Shown here: positions 47,577 through 56,562 of the stretch, piece by piece
How the letters are laid out: every line of letters starts with the position of its first letter
How positions within the stretch are numbered: position 1 is the stretch's first letter
Assembly (NCBI RefSeq): GCF_900243075.1
Contig: NZ_OEZH01000182.1
Location: 1-64,000 of the forward strand
From: Clostridioides difficile
GTDB taxonomy: Bacteria; Bacillota; Clostridia; Peptostreptococcales; Peptostreptococcaceae
Direction of reading: 5' to 3'
DNA: 64,000 nucleotides
The notes under the pieces: model-generated
Seen by the model: only the letters and a program-made list of their open reading frames with translations
Database searches by the model: none
Told to the model about the DNA's origin: nothing
Made by a program: the position numbers and the translations under genes

Positions 47577-49079
47577 TTATACTTCAACAACAAACTTTTC
47601 TTTAAATTCATTTATTGCATCTGTTAAATCATGAGTGAAGTCCTCTCCACTTAATATTTTTCTTGATATTTCTGGATAATTATTATCTACAAATGCATAC
47701 AATTCTGATTCAAATCTAGCTATATTATCTATTGGAATATCCTCTAGATGATTATTTATAACAGCGTATATTATCATAACTTGATTTTCAACTTTTATTG
47801 GTTGATGCTCACCTTGTTTTAATATCTCAACGATTCTTTCACCTTGAGCAAGTCTCTTTTTAGTATCTTCATCTAAGTCAGAACCAAATTGTGAGAATGC
47901 TGCAAGTTCTCTATATTGTGAATATGCAAGTTTTAATGTACCTGCAACTTTTTTCATTGCTTTAATTTGCGCAGAACCACCAACCCTTGATACTGATATA
48001 CCAGGGTCAACTGCTGGTCTTACACCTGAATAGAATAACTCTGGTTGTAAGTATATTTGACCATCTGTTATAGATATAACATTAGTTGGTATATATGCAG
48101 AAACGTCACCAGCTTGAGTTTCTATTATAGGTAAGGCAGTCATTGAACCTCCACCCAATTCATCAGATAACTTAGCTGCTCTTTCAAGTAATCTTGAATG
48201 TAAATAGAATACATCTCCAGGGTATGCCTCACGTCCTGGTGGTCTTCTAAGTAATAATGACATTTCTCTATATGCAACGGCTTGTTTACTTAAATCATCA
48301 TACACTATAAGTACATGTTTTCCATTGTACATAAATTCTTCACCCATAGCTGCTCCAGCATATGGTGCTATATATTGAAGTGGTGCTGATTCAGATGCTG
48401 TTGCTGAAACTACTATTGTATAGTCTAAAGCTCCACCTTTTTCTAAAGAACTAACTAATTGAGCTATAGTAGAACGTTTTTGACCAATTGCTACATATAT
48501 ACAGATGACATCTTTTCCTTTTTGATTTAATATAGTGTCAATAACTATAGATGTTTTACCAGTTTGTCTGTCACCTATTATTAACTCTCTTTGACCTCTA
48601 CCAATTGGTATCATTGAATCTATTGATTTAATTCCTGTTTGTAATGGTTCATAAACAGACCTTCTATCTATTATACCAGGTGCCTCAGATTCAACTGGTC
48701 TAGTTTTTGTACATGTTATAGGTCCTTTTCCATCTATTGGTTGACCTAGAGAGTTTACAACTCTACCTATTAAAGCTTCTCCAACTGGAACTTCAACTAT
48801 TCTTCCAGTTCTCTTAACTATATCGCCTTCTTTTATTGTACTGTCATCTCCAAGTATAACAGCTCCAACTACTTCTTCTTCTAAGTTAAGTGCCATACCA
48901 TATATTTCACCAGGGAACTCTAGTAACTCACCAGACATAGCTTTTTCTAGTCCATATACACTCGCTATACCGTCCCCAACTGTTAAAACACTACCTGTAT
49001 CTGTCAACTCAACTTTATTCTCATAATTTTTTATTTGCTGTTTAATTATAGAACTTATTTCTTCAGGTTTTAAGTTCAT
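47577..49079 (-). CDS. atpA: ATP synthase alpha subunit
   Basis: The 500-residue regulatory F1 subunit has the P-loop [15 protein letters not shown], the arginine-finger region [10 protein letters not shown] and ISDGQ-type [10 protein letters not shown]. The N-terminal [19 protein letters not shown] is typical. It follows atpH by 16 bases. Confidence 0.97.
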   Translation of the reverse strand: MNLKPEEISSIIKQQIKNYENKVELTDTGSVLTVGDGIASVYGLEKAMSGELLEFPGEIYGMALNLEEEVVGAVILGDDSTIKEGDIVKRTGRIVEVPVGEALIGRVVNSLGQPIDGKGPITCTKTRPVESEAPGIIDRRSVYEPLQTGIKSIDSMIPIGRGQRELIIGDRQTGKTSIVIDTILNQKGKDVICIYVAIGQKRSTIAQLVSSLEKGGALDYTIVVSATASESAPLQYIAPYAGAAMGEEFMYNGKHVLIVYDDLSKQAVAYREMSLLLRRPPGREAYPGDVFYLHSRLLERAAKLSDELGGGSMTALPIIETQAGDVSAYIPTNVISITDGQIYLQPELFYSGVRPAVDPGISVSRVGGSAQIKAMKKVAGTLKLAYSQYRELAAFSQFGSDLDEDTKKRLAQGERIVEILKQGEHQPIKVENQVMIIYAVINNHLEDIPIDNIARFESELYAFVDNNYPEISRKILSGEDFTHDLTDAINEFKEKFVVEV

Positions 49080-49095
49080 GGGTTCACCGCCATTC

Positions 49096-49641
49096 TTAAG
49101 ATATTACTTCAGATAGCTTTTCTTTCATCTTATCTAGACGAGTTTTTACAGTGCCATCTATCTGCTCATTTCCAATTCTAACTAGAACTCCCCCTAGTAT
49201 AGTCTTGTCAACGACATTTTCTATAGTAACATTTTTGTTGTATTTATTTGAAAGTTTAACTTCAAGTTCTTTAATATCTGTTTCACTCATTGGAATAGCA
49301 CTTATTGCTACACCATCAATTACATTATTTTTCTTATTTAATAATTCTTTATAGGCTAATTCTATATCTTCTAAATATGATACTCTATCCTTGTCTACTA
49401 AAACTTTTAAAAAGTTTTTCATATTAAGACTTACTTCTTTACTAAAAATAATTTCTACCAAGTTTTTCTTCTCTGATTTTGAAACTAATGGTGATTTTAA
49501 AACTTTGTAGAAATCTTTACTAACTTTAGTCATCATATCTACTACTTTTTCTAATTCTTTAAATAATACATCAGTTGAATTTTCTTCTTCTCCTAATTGA
49601 AATAGGGCTTCGGCATATCTGTTTGCTATTACATTTATCAT
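49096..49641 (-). CDS. atpH: ATP synthase delta subunit
   Basis: Delta sits on top of F1 and binds the peripheral stalk. The 181-residue protein starts [18 protein letters not shown] and ends [20 protein letters not shown], both typical of OSCP/delta. It overlaps the atpF stop by four bases (ATGA). Confidence 0.94.
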   Translation of the reverse strand: MINVIANRYAEALFQLGEEENSTDVLFKELEKVVDMMTKVSKDFYKVLKSPLVSKSEKKNLVEIIFSKEVSLNMKNFLKVLVDKDRVSYLEDIELAYKELLNKKNNVIDGVAISAIPMSETDIKELEVKLSNKYNKNVTIENVVDKTILGGVLVRIGNEQIDGTVKTRLDKMKEKLSEVIS

Positions 49642-50135
49642 TTAGCTTCCCCTACCTCTTTTATAAAGTTTTCTATCAATTCCTCATGTTTAGATTTATC
49701 TAGATCTTTTTCAATAACCTTAGATGCTGCAAGTAGTGCTATGTTAGATATATCATTCTTGATTTCATTTATAACCTTTTGTCTTTCTTGTTCTATATCT
49801 TTGTTTGCTTTATTTTTTATATCAAGAGCATCTTTCTTTGCAGTATTTACTATATCATCTGATTTCTGCTCTGCTCTTATAGTTGCTTGTTTTATGATTT
49901 CTTGACCTTCATCTTTAGCAAAATTGATTTTTGACTCATATTCTTTTTTCAAAGCTAAACCTTCATTTTTTGCTTTTTCGCCTTCTGCCAAATCATTTTT
50001 AATATCATTTTCTCTTGATTCAATTATATTTAATACTGGCTTGAATAAAAGCTTTCTCAGAAGTAAAAATATTATAAAAGTATTAACAATTTGGAACACA
50101 AATTCCCATGTTATACCTACTAGTGCTTTTTCCAT
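49638..50135 (-). CDS. atpF: ATP synthase b subunit
   Basis: The b subunit forms the peripheral stalk. One N-terminal membrane segment (FVFQIVNTFIIFLLLRKLLF) is followed by a long charged coiled coil from about 40 to 160. The start ATG at 50135 has AAAGGAGG six bases upstream; another ATG six codons earlier precedes that site. Length is 165 residues. Confidence 0.94.
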   Translation of the reverse strand: MEKALVGITWEFVFQIVNTFIIFLLLRKLLFKPVLNIIESRENDIKNDLAEGEKAKNEGLALKKEYESKINFAKDEGQEIIKQATIRAEQKSDDIVNTAKKDALDIKNKANKDIEQERQKVINEIKNDISNIALLAASKVIEKDLDKSKHEELIENFIKEVGEAK

Positions 50136-50165
50136 AATTATCCTCCTTTCCATAAATCATAACTA

Positions 50166-50207
50166 CTTATAATCACGAGATGATAAAGTTCATCTCATGA
50201 TTATAAG
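50166..50207 (-). promoter_or_regulatory. Strong RNA hairpin between atpE and atpF
   Basis: CTTATAATCATGAGATGA pairs with TCATCTCGTGATTATAAG, 18 pairs with one wobble, around a six-base loop. It lies in the unusually long 122-base atpE-atpF gap and has no T tract, so it is not a classic terminator. It may protect atpE mRNA or slow polymerase, raising subunit c over the other subunits. That role is inferred. Confidence 0.6.
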
Positions 50208-50257
50208 TTTGAGATGATTTACCTATAAACCTATCTCAAAATATTTAAGGACTAAAT

Positions 50258-50518
50258 CTACATTCCTAAGTATTTAAAGAATGGATTTACGAATAGAAGT
50301 ATTATTGATACAACCAAACCATATATTGCTGAAGACTCTGCTATAGCAACACCTAGTAATAAAGTTGAAGTTATATCACCTTTAGCTTCTGGTTGGTTTC
50401 CTACTGCTTCTGCAGCTTTACCTGCTGCTACACCTTGACCTATACCTGCACCTATACCTGTTGCAACTGCTATTCCTGCTCCTATTGCTGATGCTGCCGC
50501 TACTATTGCTGTTTCCAT
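50258..50518 (-). CDS. atpE: ATP synthase c subunit with sodium-binding signature
   Basis: The 86-residue hairpin forms the c ring. The first helix has [20 protein letters not shown] and the second has [16 protein letters not shown]. Gln28, Glu61, Ser62 and Tyr66 match the spacing of Gln32, Glu65, Ser66 and Tyr70 of the sodium-driven Ilyobacter ring. Thr67 there is Ser63 here. This predicts Na+ coupling. AGGAGG precedes the start. Confidence 0.96.
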   Translation of the reverse strand: METAIVAAASAIGAGIAVATGIGAGIGQGVAAGKAAEAVGNQPEAKGDITSTLLLGVAIAESSAIYGLVVSIILLFVNPFFKYLGM

Positions 50519-50587
50519 AATTATTTCCTCCTTAAAACTTTAAATTTTTAAATTATTTTATTTTTTATCTTAATATAAGTTGATTTC

Positions 50588-51292
50588 TTAATCTAATTCT
50601 CCTGCACTTGATATAAACACCATTGTTAACATTATAAATATATATGCCTGTAACAATCCTGCAAATAAGTCAAAATACAAGTGTAATGGAACTGGTATTA
50701 ATATCTGTCCAATTGGTATTGATAATCCTGGTATTAAACTAGATATAAAACCTAAAAGTTGATAAAACAGACCCATTATAATTGTTCCACCTAAAATATT
50801 TCCAAATGGACGGAAACTTAATGATATTGGTCTAGCTAGCTCACCTATAATATTAATTGGCAACATTATGGCAAGTGGTTGAGCCAATTCTTTAAAGTAT
50901 GATAACCCTTTAAATTTAACTCCTGCAAAATAAATCATAAAAAATGTAATCATTGCCCATGCAGCAGTTGTATCTAGGTCAGTTGTTGGTGATCTTAATC
51001 CAAGTAATGGGCTTAAATTTGAGCATGCGAAAAATAAAAACAAACTTCCTATGTATGGTATCATATATGGCATTCTTTTTATTGTATTCTTGCCCATAAC
51101 ATTTGTAACCATTTTAGCAAGACCACCTATTGCAAATTCTAAAAATATTTGGACTTTACTAGTTGGAACTTTTTTTAAGTTTCTAGTTAAAAAATAAGAT
51201 GCTATCGCTAAAAAGGCCATTATTCCCCAACTTACTAGTATTGTTTCACTAATCTTAAAGTTTCCTATGAGATAATAATGCGCTTGATTCAT
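50588..51292 (-). CDS. atpB: ATP synthase a subunit
   Basis: The 234-residue membrane protein is the stator channel. The essential arginine lies in SLSFRPFGNILGGTI; the usual motif reads FRLFGN, so Pro replaces Leu next to the arginine. Five to six hydrophobic segments are present. It directly precedes atpE. Confidence 0.95.
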   Translation of the reverse strand: MNQAHYYLIGNFKISETILVSWGIMAFLAIASYFLTRNLKKVPTSKVQIFLEFAIGGLAKMVTNVMGKNTIKRMPYMIPYIGSLFLFFACSNLSPLLGLRSPTTDLDTTAAWAMITFFMIYFAGVKFKGLSYFKELAQPLAIMLPINIIGELARPISLSFRPFGNILGGTIIMGLFYQLLGFISSLIPGLSIPIGQILIPVPLHLYFDLFAGLLQAYIFIMLTMVFISSAGELD

Positions 51293-51294
51293 AC

Positions 51295-51681
51295 TTATGC
51301 CTCCTTCCTCTTTAATTTATTTATAAAGTTTTTTGATAATATGACAAACTTTGTACTCAATAATCCCAATGCTGTTCCGATTATATTTAAATGTGGTACC
51401 TTAGCTGAAGCAATTAGAACAACTGCCATTATAAATAACCTAATGGTATATTGTGCTGACGCATAAGCTTGTGCCTTTCCAGCAGGAAATGTCACTGATT
51501 TTTCCAGTGATATCGCCAATAATCTAAAATTTAACATAGCTATTATAGAGCCAAATATAAGTCCTAATAATACTGGCTTACTTAATGTTGATGTTATCAA
51601 CATTAGCACAATTAAAACTACATCAAATATTACTATACCCTTTGTTACTGACCTTACCTGGTTAAGTAATTTTATATCCAA
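51295..51681 (-). CDS. atpI: ATP synthase subunit I-like protein
   Basis: The 128-residue protein has four hydrophobic segments and the family layout of AtpI, which helps c-ring assembly and ion uptake. It stops two bases before atpB and lies after the AtpZ-like gene. Sequence conservation in this family is low, so the call rests mostly on position and membrane pattern. Confidence 0.82.
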   Translation of the reverse strand: MDIKLLNQVRSVTKGIVIFDVVLIVLMLITSTLSKPVLLGLIFGSIIAMLNFRLLAISLEKSVTFPAGKAQAYASAQYTIRLFIMAVVLIASAKVPHLNIIGTALGLLSTKFVILSKNFINKLKRKEA

Positions 51682-51685
51682 TATA

Positions 51686-51913
51686 TCACTTCCTTCGTGT
51701 ATATACTATTAGAGTTTTATAAACACCACTAAAAGCACCTCCAACACCTAGCAATAAAAATATTATTGTCAGAACTGGAGTAGTATTTAATTTACTATCT
51801 AAAAATTTTCCTAAGAAAGTACATCCTAATATTGATATCACAATCATCAATCCTATTTGACTTATTAAACTAAACAACTTTGCAATTTCCATATGTGTAT
51901 TTTTTTTACTCAT
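51686..51913 (-). CDS. atpZ: AtpZ-like ATP synthase accessory membrane protein
   Basis: The 75-residue protein has two hydrophobic segments (FSLISQIGLMIVISILGCTFLG split into a helix, and TIIFLLLGVGGAFSGVYKTLI). The G-C-TFLGKFLD turn is typical of AtpZ/AtpQ proteins at the head of clostridial atp operons. It may form a cation path with AtpI. First gene of the operon. Confidence 0.8.
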   Translation of the reverse strand: MSKKNTHMEIAKLFSLISQIGLMIVISILGCTFLGKFLDSKLNTTPVLTIIFLLLGVGGAFSGVYKTLIVYTRRK

Positions 51914-51990
51914 AAATAGTATCCCTCATTATTACAAAATAAATAACATGTAATTAATCTATCTCATAAATTTATTTAATTATAAAATAT

Positions 51991-52019
51991 ATCTTACTAC
52001 TAATTTGATGATTTTTCAA
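51991..52019 (-). promoter_or_regulatory. Probable sigma-A promoter of the atp operon
   Basis: TTGAAA (52019-52014) and TAAGAT (51996-51991) are 17 bases apart on the minus strand, about 80 bases before the first gene of the operon at 51913. Confidence 0.6.
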
Positions 52020-52040
52020 ATACTTTCTTTTAACCATTTT

Positions 52041-52060
52041 ATTTCAGTGTATTTCAGTGT
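52041..52060. repeat. Tandem 10-base direct repeat upstream of the atp promoter
   Basis: ATTTCAGTGT occurs twice in a row, just upstream of the -35 box. The nearby TGACAATAAATGTCA on the minus strand is a short palindrome. Either could bind a regulator, but nothing proves it. Confidence 0.4.
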
Positions 52061-52097
52061 CATAATTTGACATTTATTGTCACACCAATTTTATCTA

Positions 52098-52535
52098 CTA
52101 AAATTTTATGAGTTCTATTCCTGCTTCTTTTAATAATTCTGTAGACATATCATCTGGATAATCACCTTCATAAACAATTTTTAATATCCCTGCATTTATG
52201 CACATTTTTGCACACAAAACACAAGGTCTTGTAGTAACATACAAAGTTGCCCCATCCACACTAATACCATTATGAGCAGCTTGTATTATGGCATTTTGTT
52301 CAGCATGTAATGCTCTACACAATTCATGTCTTTCTCCTGAGGGAATATTTAATTCCTGCCTTTTACATCCAATATTTTCACAGTGTTCAAGATTTCTTGG
52401 GGAGCCATTATATCCAGTTGTTAATATTTGTTTGTCTCTTACAATGACAGCTCCTACTTGTCTTCTAATACAAGTTGAACGCTTTTTCACTACCTCTGCA
52501 ATTTCCATGAAGTATTCATCCCATGATGGTCTCAT
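52098..52535 (-). CDS. Deoxycytidylate deaminase family (ComEB-like)
   Basis: The 145-residue zinc enzyme deaminates dCMP to dUMP. Zinc ligands are His in [15 protein letters not shown] (catalytic Glu next to it) and the two Cys in [11 protein letters not shown]. The N-terminal [17 protein letters not shown] is typical of ComEB. It is monocistronic between yqeB and the atp promoter. Confidence 0.92.
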   Translation of the reverse strand: MRPSWDEYFMEIAEVVKKRSTCIRRQVGAVIVRDKQILTTGYNGSPRNLEHCENIGCKRQELNIPSGERHELCRALHAEQNAIIQAAHNGISVDGATLYVTTRPCVLCAKMCINAGILKIVYEGDYPDDMSTELLKEAGIELIKF

Positions 52536-52646
52536 AATTTACTTTTCTCCTCTTTGCTTATGTACTAGTCTTATATATTTATTAGATTTCAACCTAAATA
52601 AATACTTATTTTTATATTATATACACATGTTAATTGAATGTCCAAT

Positions 52647-52699
52647 AAAAAAAGAGCATTTTTACCATTTAAATTTTAAATACCCGTTATATGCTCTCT
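52647..52699 (-). terminator. Terminator after yqeB
   Basis: AGAGCAT and ATGCTCT begin a long AT-rich stem, about 50 bases after the stop codon at 52761, with TTTTTTT at its 3' side on the minus strand. Confidence 0.78.
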
Positions 52700-52760
52700 T
52701 TAATCTATTAAATTTATTATATCATCTTAATAAAATATTAATAGCTTTATCTAATATAAA

Positions 52761-53576
52761 TTAATTTTTGGGATAAATCCCATTGTTTAATATTGCTTCT
52801 AAAACCCCTCCAGCTATGCATCTAGCTTTATCTGATATTGTAAAAGCATTCTTAACTTCTTCTTTTCTAGGGTCTATGTCTAGTATTTTTAAATTTTTAT
52901 TTACCTTTGCTCCATCTTTTAGTAATCCTCTAAGAACTCCAGATATTGTCGCTCTAACTTCATGTTTTTTTTCATAATCATTAATATAACAAAGTAAGTC
53001 TCCCTTTTCAACTACATCGCCTATCTTACATACATTTTCCATTATTCCATTGTACTGTGAATGCATTACCCTCTCTTTTGAAAAACCTTTTATTGCTCCT
53101 GGTACTCCTGTATTTTCTTCTGCTCTTCCATTAGTTATTATTCTTCCTAGATTATGACCTCTCATTGTCTCTATAACAATATCTACATCTTCTCCTGCAC
53201 AAAACCCAGGACCTAAGGCTATTGTAAGTGGTGCCATATCTTTAGTAGTACCTAAATTTTTCTTAGCTAATATCCCATCAACCAAAACAATTGGATTTAG
53301 CTTAGATAATTTTTCTCCTTTGGGGTCTATAATTAATGCTACCTTACCTTGAGATAATGTTTCTTCTATTTCTTTTTCAGTATAGCAAAGTATACACTCT
53401 ACGCCTTCAATGGTTACTTTTTTTTCATAAACAGCCTCACAAAAAGAAATTTGTCTTCTTATAGCTAATGGCTCTTCTATTTCTAGAGCAACTACTTTAA
53501 AACCACTGTTGTGTAATTTATGAATAACTGCTGTTGCTAAATCTCCAGCTCCTCTTACCACTATACAATTTTTCAT
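52761..53576 (-). CDS. yqeB: YqeB-like protein linked to selenium-dependent molybdenum hydroxylases
   Basis: The 271-residue protein starts IVVRGAGDLATAVIHKL (a nucleotide-binding GAGD turn) and has LVDGILAKKNLGT, ALGPGFCAGEDVDIVIET with a conserved Cys, and RGHNLGRII. This family (EF2563/YqeB) co-occurs with selenium-dependent molybdenum hydroxylases. No xanthine dehydrogenase, selD or mocA-like gene is visible here, so this copy stands apart from its usual partners. Confidence 0.85.
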   Translation of the reverse strand: MKNCIVVRGAGDLATAVIHKLHNSGFKVVALEIEEPLAIRRQISFCEAVYEKKVTIEGVECILCYTEKEIEETLSQGKVALIIDPKGEKLSKLNPIVLVDGILAKKNLGTTKDMAPLTIALGPGFCAGEDVDIVIETMRGHNLGRIITNGRAEENTGVPGAIKGFSKERVMHSQYNGIMENVCKIGDVVEKGDLLCYINDYEKKHEVRATISGVLRGLLKDGAKVNKNLKILDIDPRKEEVKNAFTISDKARCIAGGVLEAILNNGIYPKN

Positions 53577-53816
53577 GTATTACCACTCCCAATAATATTA
53601 TTAATATTTCATTCTTAATTCAATTAATACATTTAACACATTTAATACATTTAATACATATCAATTTAATCGTAAGCAACTAACATGCCACATTAAAAAG
53701 AACTAATATTTTGTAGAATTCTATAAAATAGCCATTCTTTTTGAATTGGTAAAAACTTTTTATTCTCAATTCGAGAAATTTATCAATTCAAGAATTCCTA
53801 TTTTGAGAAAAATACA
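53577..53816. other. Gap between yqeB and the upp terminator, with a nested inverted repeat
   Basis: No gene is seen. Near 53627-53665 the 10-base unit ACATTTAATA occurs about four times in a row. From 53725 to 53804 two arms (AAAATAGnnATTCTT... and its partner) pair imperfectly around a small TTCTC/GAGAA hairpin at 53763-53777. Confidence 0.5.
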
Positions 53817-53868
53817 TAAAAAGGAACCTTCTTACATAAAATTATATACACTACATAAGAAAGTCCCT
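53817..53868 (-). terminator. Terminator after upp
   Basis: GGGACTTTCTTATGTA pairs with TATGTAAGAAGGTTCC through 16 pairs, several of them G-U, and is followed by TTTTT on the minus strand. It lies about 26 bases past the upp stop codon. Confidence 0.85.
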
Positions 53869-53893
53869 AATAAATATTTATGGTTATTTATTT

Positions 53894-54523
53894 TTATTTA
53901 GTTCCAAATAATCTATCTCCAGCATCACCAAGACCAGGAATTATATATCCATGTTCATTTAATCTTTCATCAACTGATGCAACATATATATTAACATCAT
54001 CATGATATTTTTGTACTTCTGCTATACCTTCTGGTGCAGCTACTAAATTAGCTAATTTTATACTTTTAGCTCCTTTAGATTTAAGTAAATCTATAGCTGC
54101 TACAGCAGACCCTCCTGTTGCAAGCATAGGGTCAACTACTATTATATCTCTTTCTCCAATGTCTTGAGGAAGCTTACAATAATATTCAACTGGTTTTAAT
54201 GTTTCTGGGTCTCTATATAGTCCTACATGTCCAACTTTTGCTGCTGGCATTAAACTTACTAATCCATCTACCATTCCAAGACCTGCTCTTAAAATTGGAA
54301 TTATTGCTAACTTTTTACCTGCAACTACTTTAGATGATGTTTTTTGAATAGGAGTTTCTATTTCTACATCTTTTAATGGTATATCTTTTGTTATTTCATA
54401 TCCCATTAACATTGCAATTTCAGTTAAAAGTTCTCTAAAGTCTTTAGAACCAGTATTTTTATCTCTCATTAAAGTTAATTTATGTTGTATTAATGGATGG
54501 TTTGTCTCTACCACTTTACTCAT
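53894..54523 (-). CDS. upp: Uracil phosphoribosyltransferase
   Basis: Upp salvages uracil to UMP with PRPP. The 209-residue protein has the PRPP loop [19 protein letters not shown] and the C-terminal uracil site [19 protein letters not shown]. The RAGLGMVDG segment is also diagnostic. It follows rpiB by about 35 bases and ends the rpiB-upp unit. Confidence 0.96.
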   Translation of the reverse strand: MSKVVETNHPLIQHKLTLMRDKNTGSKDFRELLTEIAMLMGYEITKDIPLKDVEIETPIQKTSSKVVAGKKLAIIPILRAGLGMVDGLVSLMPAAKVGHVGLYRDPETLKPVEYYCKLPQDIGERDIIVVDPMLATGGSAVAAIDLLKSKGAKSIKLANLVAAPEGIAEVQKYHDDVNIYVASVDERLNEHGYIIPGLGDAGDRLFGTK

Positions 54524-54558
54524 TTTGATAATTCCTCCTGATAAAACTGTAATTTTTA

Positions 54559-55011
54559 TTATTTATTGTGTTTTTCTTCTATTGATTTAATCATATTTAC
54601 TCTTCTAGCATGTCTATCACCTTCAAAATCTGTATTAATCCATGCTTCAACTATTTCAAGTGCTAGACCTTTTCCTAAAACTCTTTCACCTAATGATAAC
54701 ATGTTTGCATCATTATGTGCTTTTGACATTTTTGCAGAAAATACATCTGATACAACTGCACATCTTATCCCAGGAACCTTATTAGCAGCTAGAGATATTC
54801 CTATTCCTGTACCACAACATAATATTCCATAATCTACTTCTTTATTTATAACTGCATTTGCAACTGCTTCTCCATAAACAGGATAATCAACAGAATCTGT
54901 CGCATTATTAGTTCCATAATCTACACATTTTATACCTTTAGCTTCTAAATAGTTTATTATTTCCTGTTTTAAATTATATCCTCCATGGTCACAACCTAAT
55001 CCTATCTTCAT
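54559..55011 (-). CDS. rpiB: Ribose-5-phosphate isomerase B
   Basis: RpiB interconverts ribose and ribulose 5-phosphate. The 150-residue protein has [12 protein letters not shown] with Asp and His, the active-site Cys in [18 protein letters not shown] and [14 protein letters not shown]. The LacAB family is similar, but the single 150-residue gene fits RpiB. It lies 16 bases after the phosphatase gene. Confidence 0.94.
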   Translation of the reverse strand: MKIGLGCDHGGYNLKQEIINYLEAKGIKCVDYGTNNATDSVDYPVYGEAVANAVINKEVDYGILCCGTGIGISLAANKVPGIRCAVVSDVFSAKMSKAHNDANMLSLGERVLGKGLALEIVEAWINTDFEGDRHARRVNMIKSIEEKHNK

Positions 55012-55027
55012 TTGTTTATCCTCCGTT

Positions 55028-55477
55028 TTATATTTTTTTTACTATTTCATTGACAGAATATATTATTTCTCTCATAGTATTTCTATAAGTATCTAAATTT
55101 CCTCCAAATGGGTCAGAAATATCTGACTCATTTTTATTTACAAACCCTTTAAAAGTATACACTTTTTCTCTGCATTTTGGAACTGCTTGTACTAAAATTT
55201 CTTTATGTGATTTAGTCATTGTTAGTACTATATCTGATTTATCGATTAATTCTTTGGTAATTACTTTACTTCTATGATTTGATAAGTCTATACCAACTTC
55301 TTTTAATGCTTCTATAGAATTTTTAGAAGCAGCCATTCCATCTACTGTAGATATACCTGCTGATGATATAGAATATTCTTCAATATTTTTTCCAGATTCT
55401 TTAATTGCTTTCTTTAATATAGCCTCAGCCATAGGACTTCTACAAGTATTCCCTGTACATACAATAAGTATATTCAT
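55028..55477 (-). CDS. ywlE: YwlE-like protein-arginine phosphatase
   Basis: This 149-residue protein has the low-molecular-weight tyrosine phosphatase fold. Its loop is C7-T-G-N-T-C-R-S14, followed by PMAEAILKK. Thr11 in place of the Ile found in tyrosine phosphatases is the residue that fits arginine phosphate in B. subtilis YwlE. A general-acid Asp is in ISDPFGGNLDTYRNT. In B. subtilis ywlC and ywlE also neighbour rpiB (ywlF). Confidence 0.87.
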   Translation of the reverse strand: MNILIVCTGNTCRSPMAEAILKKAIKESGKNIEEYSISSAGISTVDGMAASKNSIEALKEVGIDLSNHRSKVITKELIDKSDIVLTMTKSHKEILVQAVPKCREKVYTFKGFVNKNESDISDPFGGNLDTYRNTMREIIYSVNEIVKKI

Positions 55478-55493
55478 ATTTTACAACTCCCTT

Positions 55494-56534
55494 TTATGCC
55501 TTTATTACTCTATATCCTGCTGACTTCAGTAGTCTATTCATAATTGCTTGTCCAACACCAGTCTTAGGGAACTCCTCTGAGTATATGACATCAATACCCT
55601 TTTTATCCATTTCTATAAGGGCATCAAACAGATTACTTGCAACTTCCTCAAGAGAGCTTCCTAAATCTATTACTTCTCCATCATAAAACTCTCTGTTTCT
55701 ACTAATACACATTACACCTGTCTTTAGACCTTTTTCTTTATTAGATTTTATCATATCATTAATCTTTGTTGCTACATTTTCTCTTTTTCCAGATATAATA
55801 TATACATCTGCATTTGGAGAATAGTGTTTATATTTCATTCCAGGAGCTTTAGCTTTTTGATTATCTTCTTTTTTACTTAATGATGGGTCAAGCTTTACTT
55901 CTCCAAGAAGTTCCTCTAAAACTTCCTTGGTTATACTTCCTGGTCTCAATATCATAGGAGTTTCTTCTGTTAGGTCTAATACAGTTGACTCCAATCCAAA
56001 ATTACAATCTCCTCCTAAAACTATTCCATCTACTCTTCCATTCATTTCTTCATATACGTGTTTTGCTTTTGTTGGAGATGGTCGACCTGATATATTTGCA
56101 GAAGGAGCTGCAATAGGTATACCAGATTCTTTTATTATTTCCCTGGCAATAACATTAGAAGGCATCCTTATTGCAACTGTATCAAGCCCACCACTAGTTC
56201 TATATGGAATTATATCTTTCTTATTTAATATGATTGTTATAGGTCCTGGCCAAAGCTTTTCTATAACAAGTTTAGCTTTATCACTTATATCTTTTGCTAA
56301 ATTATATACCTCTTCTTTTTCATATATATGGACTATTAATGGATTATCACTTGGTCTTCCTTTAGCTTCATAAATCTTCTTTACTGCATTTTCATCTAAC
56401 GCATTTGCACCTAGACCATACACTGTCTCAGTTGGAAAAATAACTGTTTTGCCCTCTCTAAGAAGTTTTGCTTGTATTTTTATTTCCTCATAATCAATAT
56501 TATTTATATCAATATTACTTATAATAGTTTTCAT
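55494..56534 (-). CDS. ywlC: L-threonylcarbamoyladenylate synthase, Sua5 type
   Basis: The enzyme makes threonylcarbamoyl-AMP from threonine, bicarbonate and ATP for the t6A37 modification of tRNA. The N-terminal YrdC domain has FPTETVYGLGANALDENAV, KGRPSDNPLIVHI and AAPSANISGRPSPT. A C-terminal Sua5 domain follows from about 240. The ATG at 56534 (MKTIIS) is chosen since AGG lies ahead; the ATG seven codons upstream has no site. Length is 346 residues. Confidence 0.92.
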   Translation of the reverse strand: MKTIISNIDINNIDYEEIKIQAKLLREGKTVIFPTETVYGLGANALDENAVKKIYEAKGRPSDNPLIVHIYEKEEVYNLAKDISDKAKLVIEKLWPGPITIILNKKDIIPYRTSGGLDTVAIRMPSNVIAREIIKESGIPIAAPSANISGRPSPTKAKHVYEEMNGRVDGIVLGGDCNFGLESTVLDLTEETPMILRPGSITKEVLEELLGEVKLDPSLSKKEDNQKAKAPGMKYKHYSPNADVYIISGKRENVATKINDMIKSNKEKGLKTGVMCISRNREFYDGEVIDLGSSLEEVASNLFDALIEMDKKGIDVIYSEEFPKTGVGQAIMNRLLKSAGYRVIKA

Positions 56535-56562
56535 CTTTTGTATGCCTGCTTTCATTTTAATT

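Noticed and set aside
52288-52764. Plus-strand open frame of 158 codons
   Set aside because: It is antisense to the zinc deaminase gene and the yqeB terminator, with no RBS.
53627-53665. Short tandem repeats as a CRISPR array
   Set aside because: Units are only about 10 bases and directly adjacent, with no spacers and no cas genes nearby.
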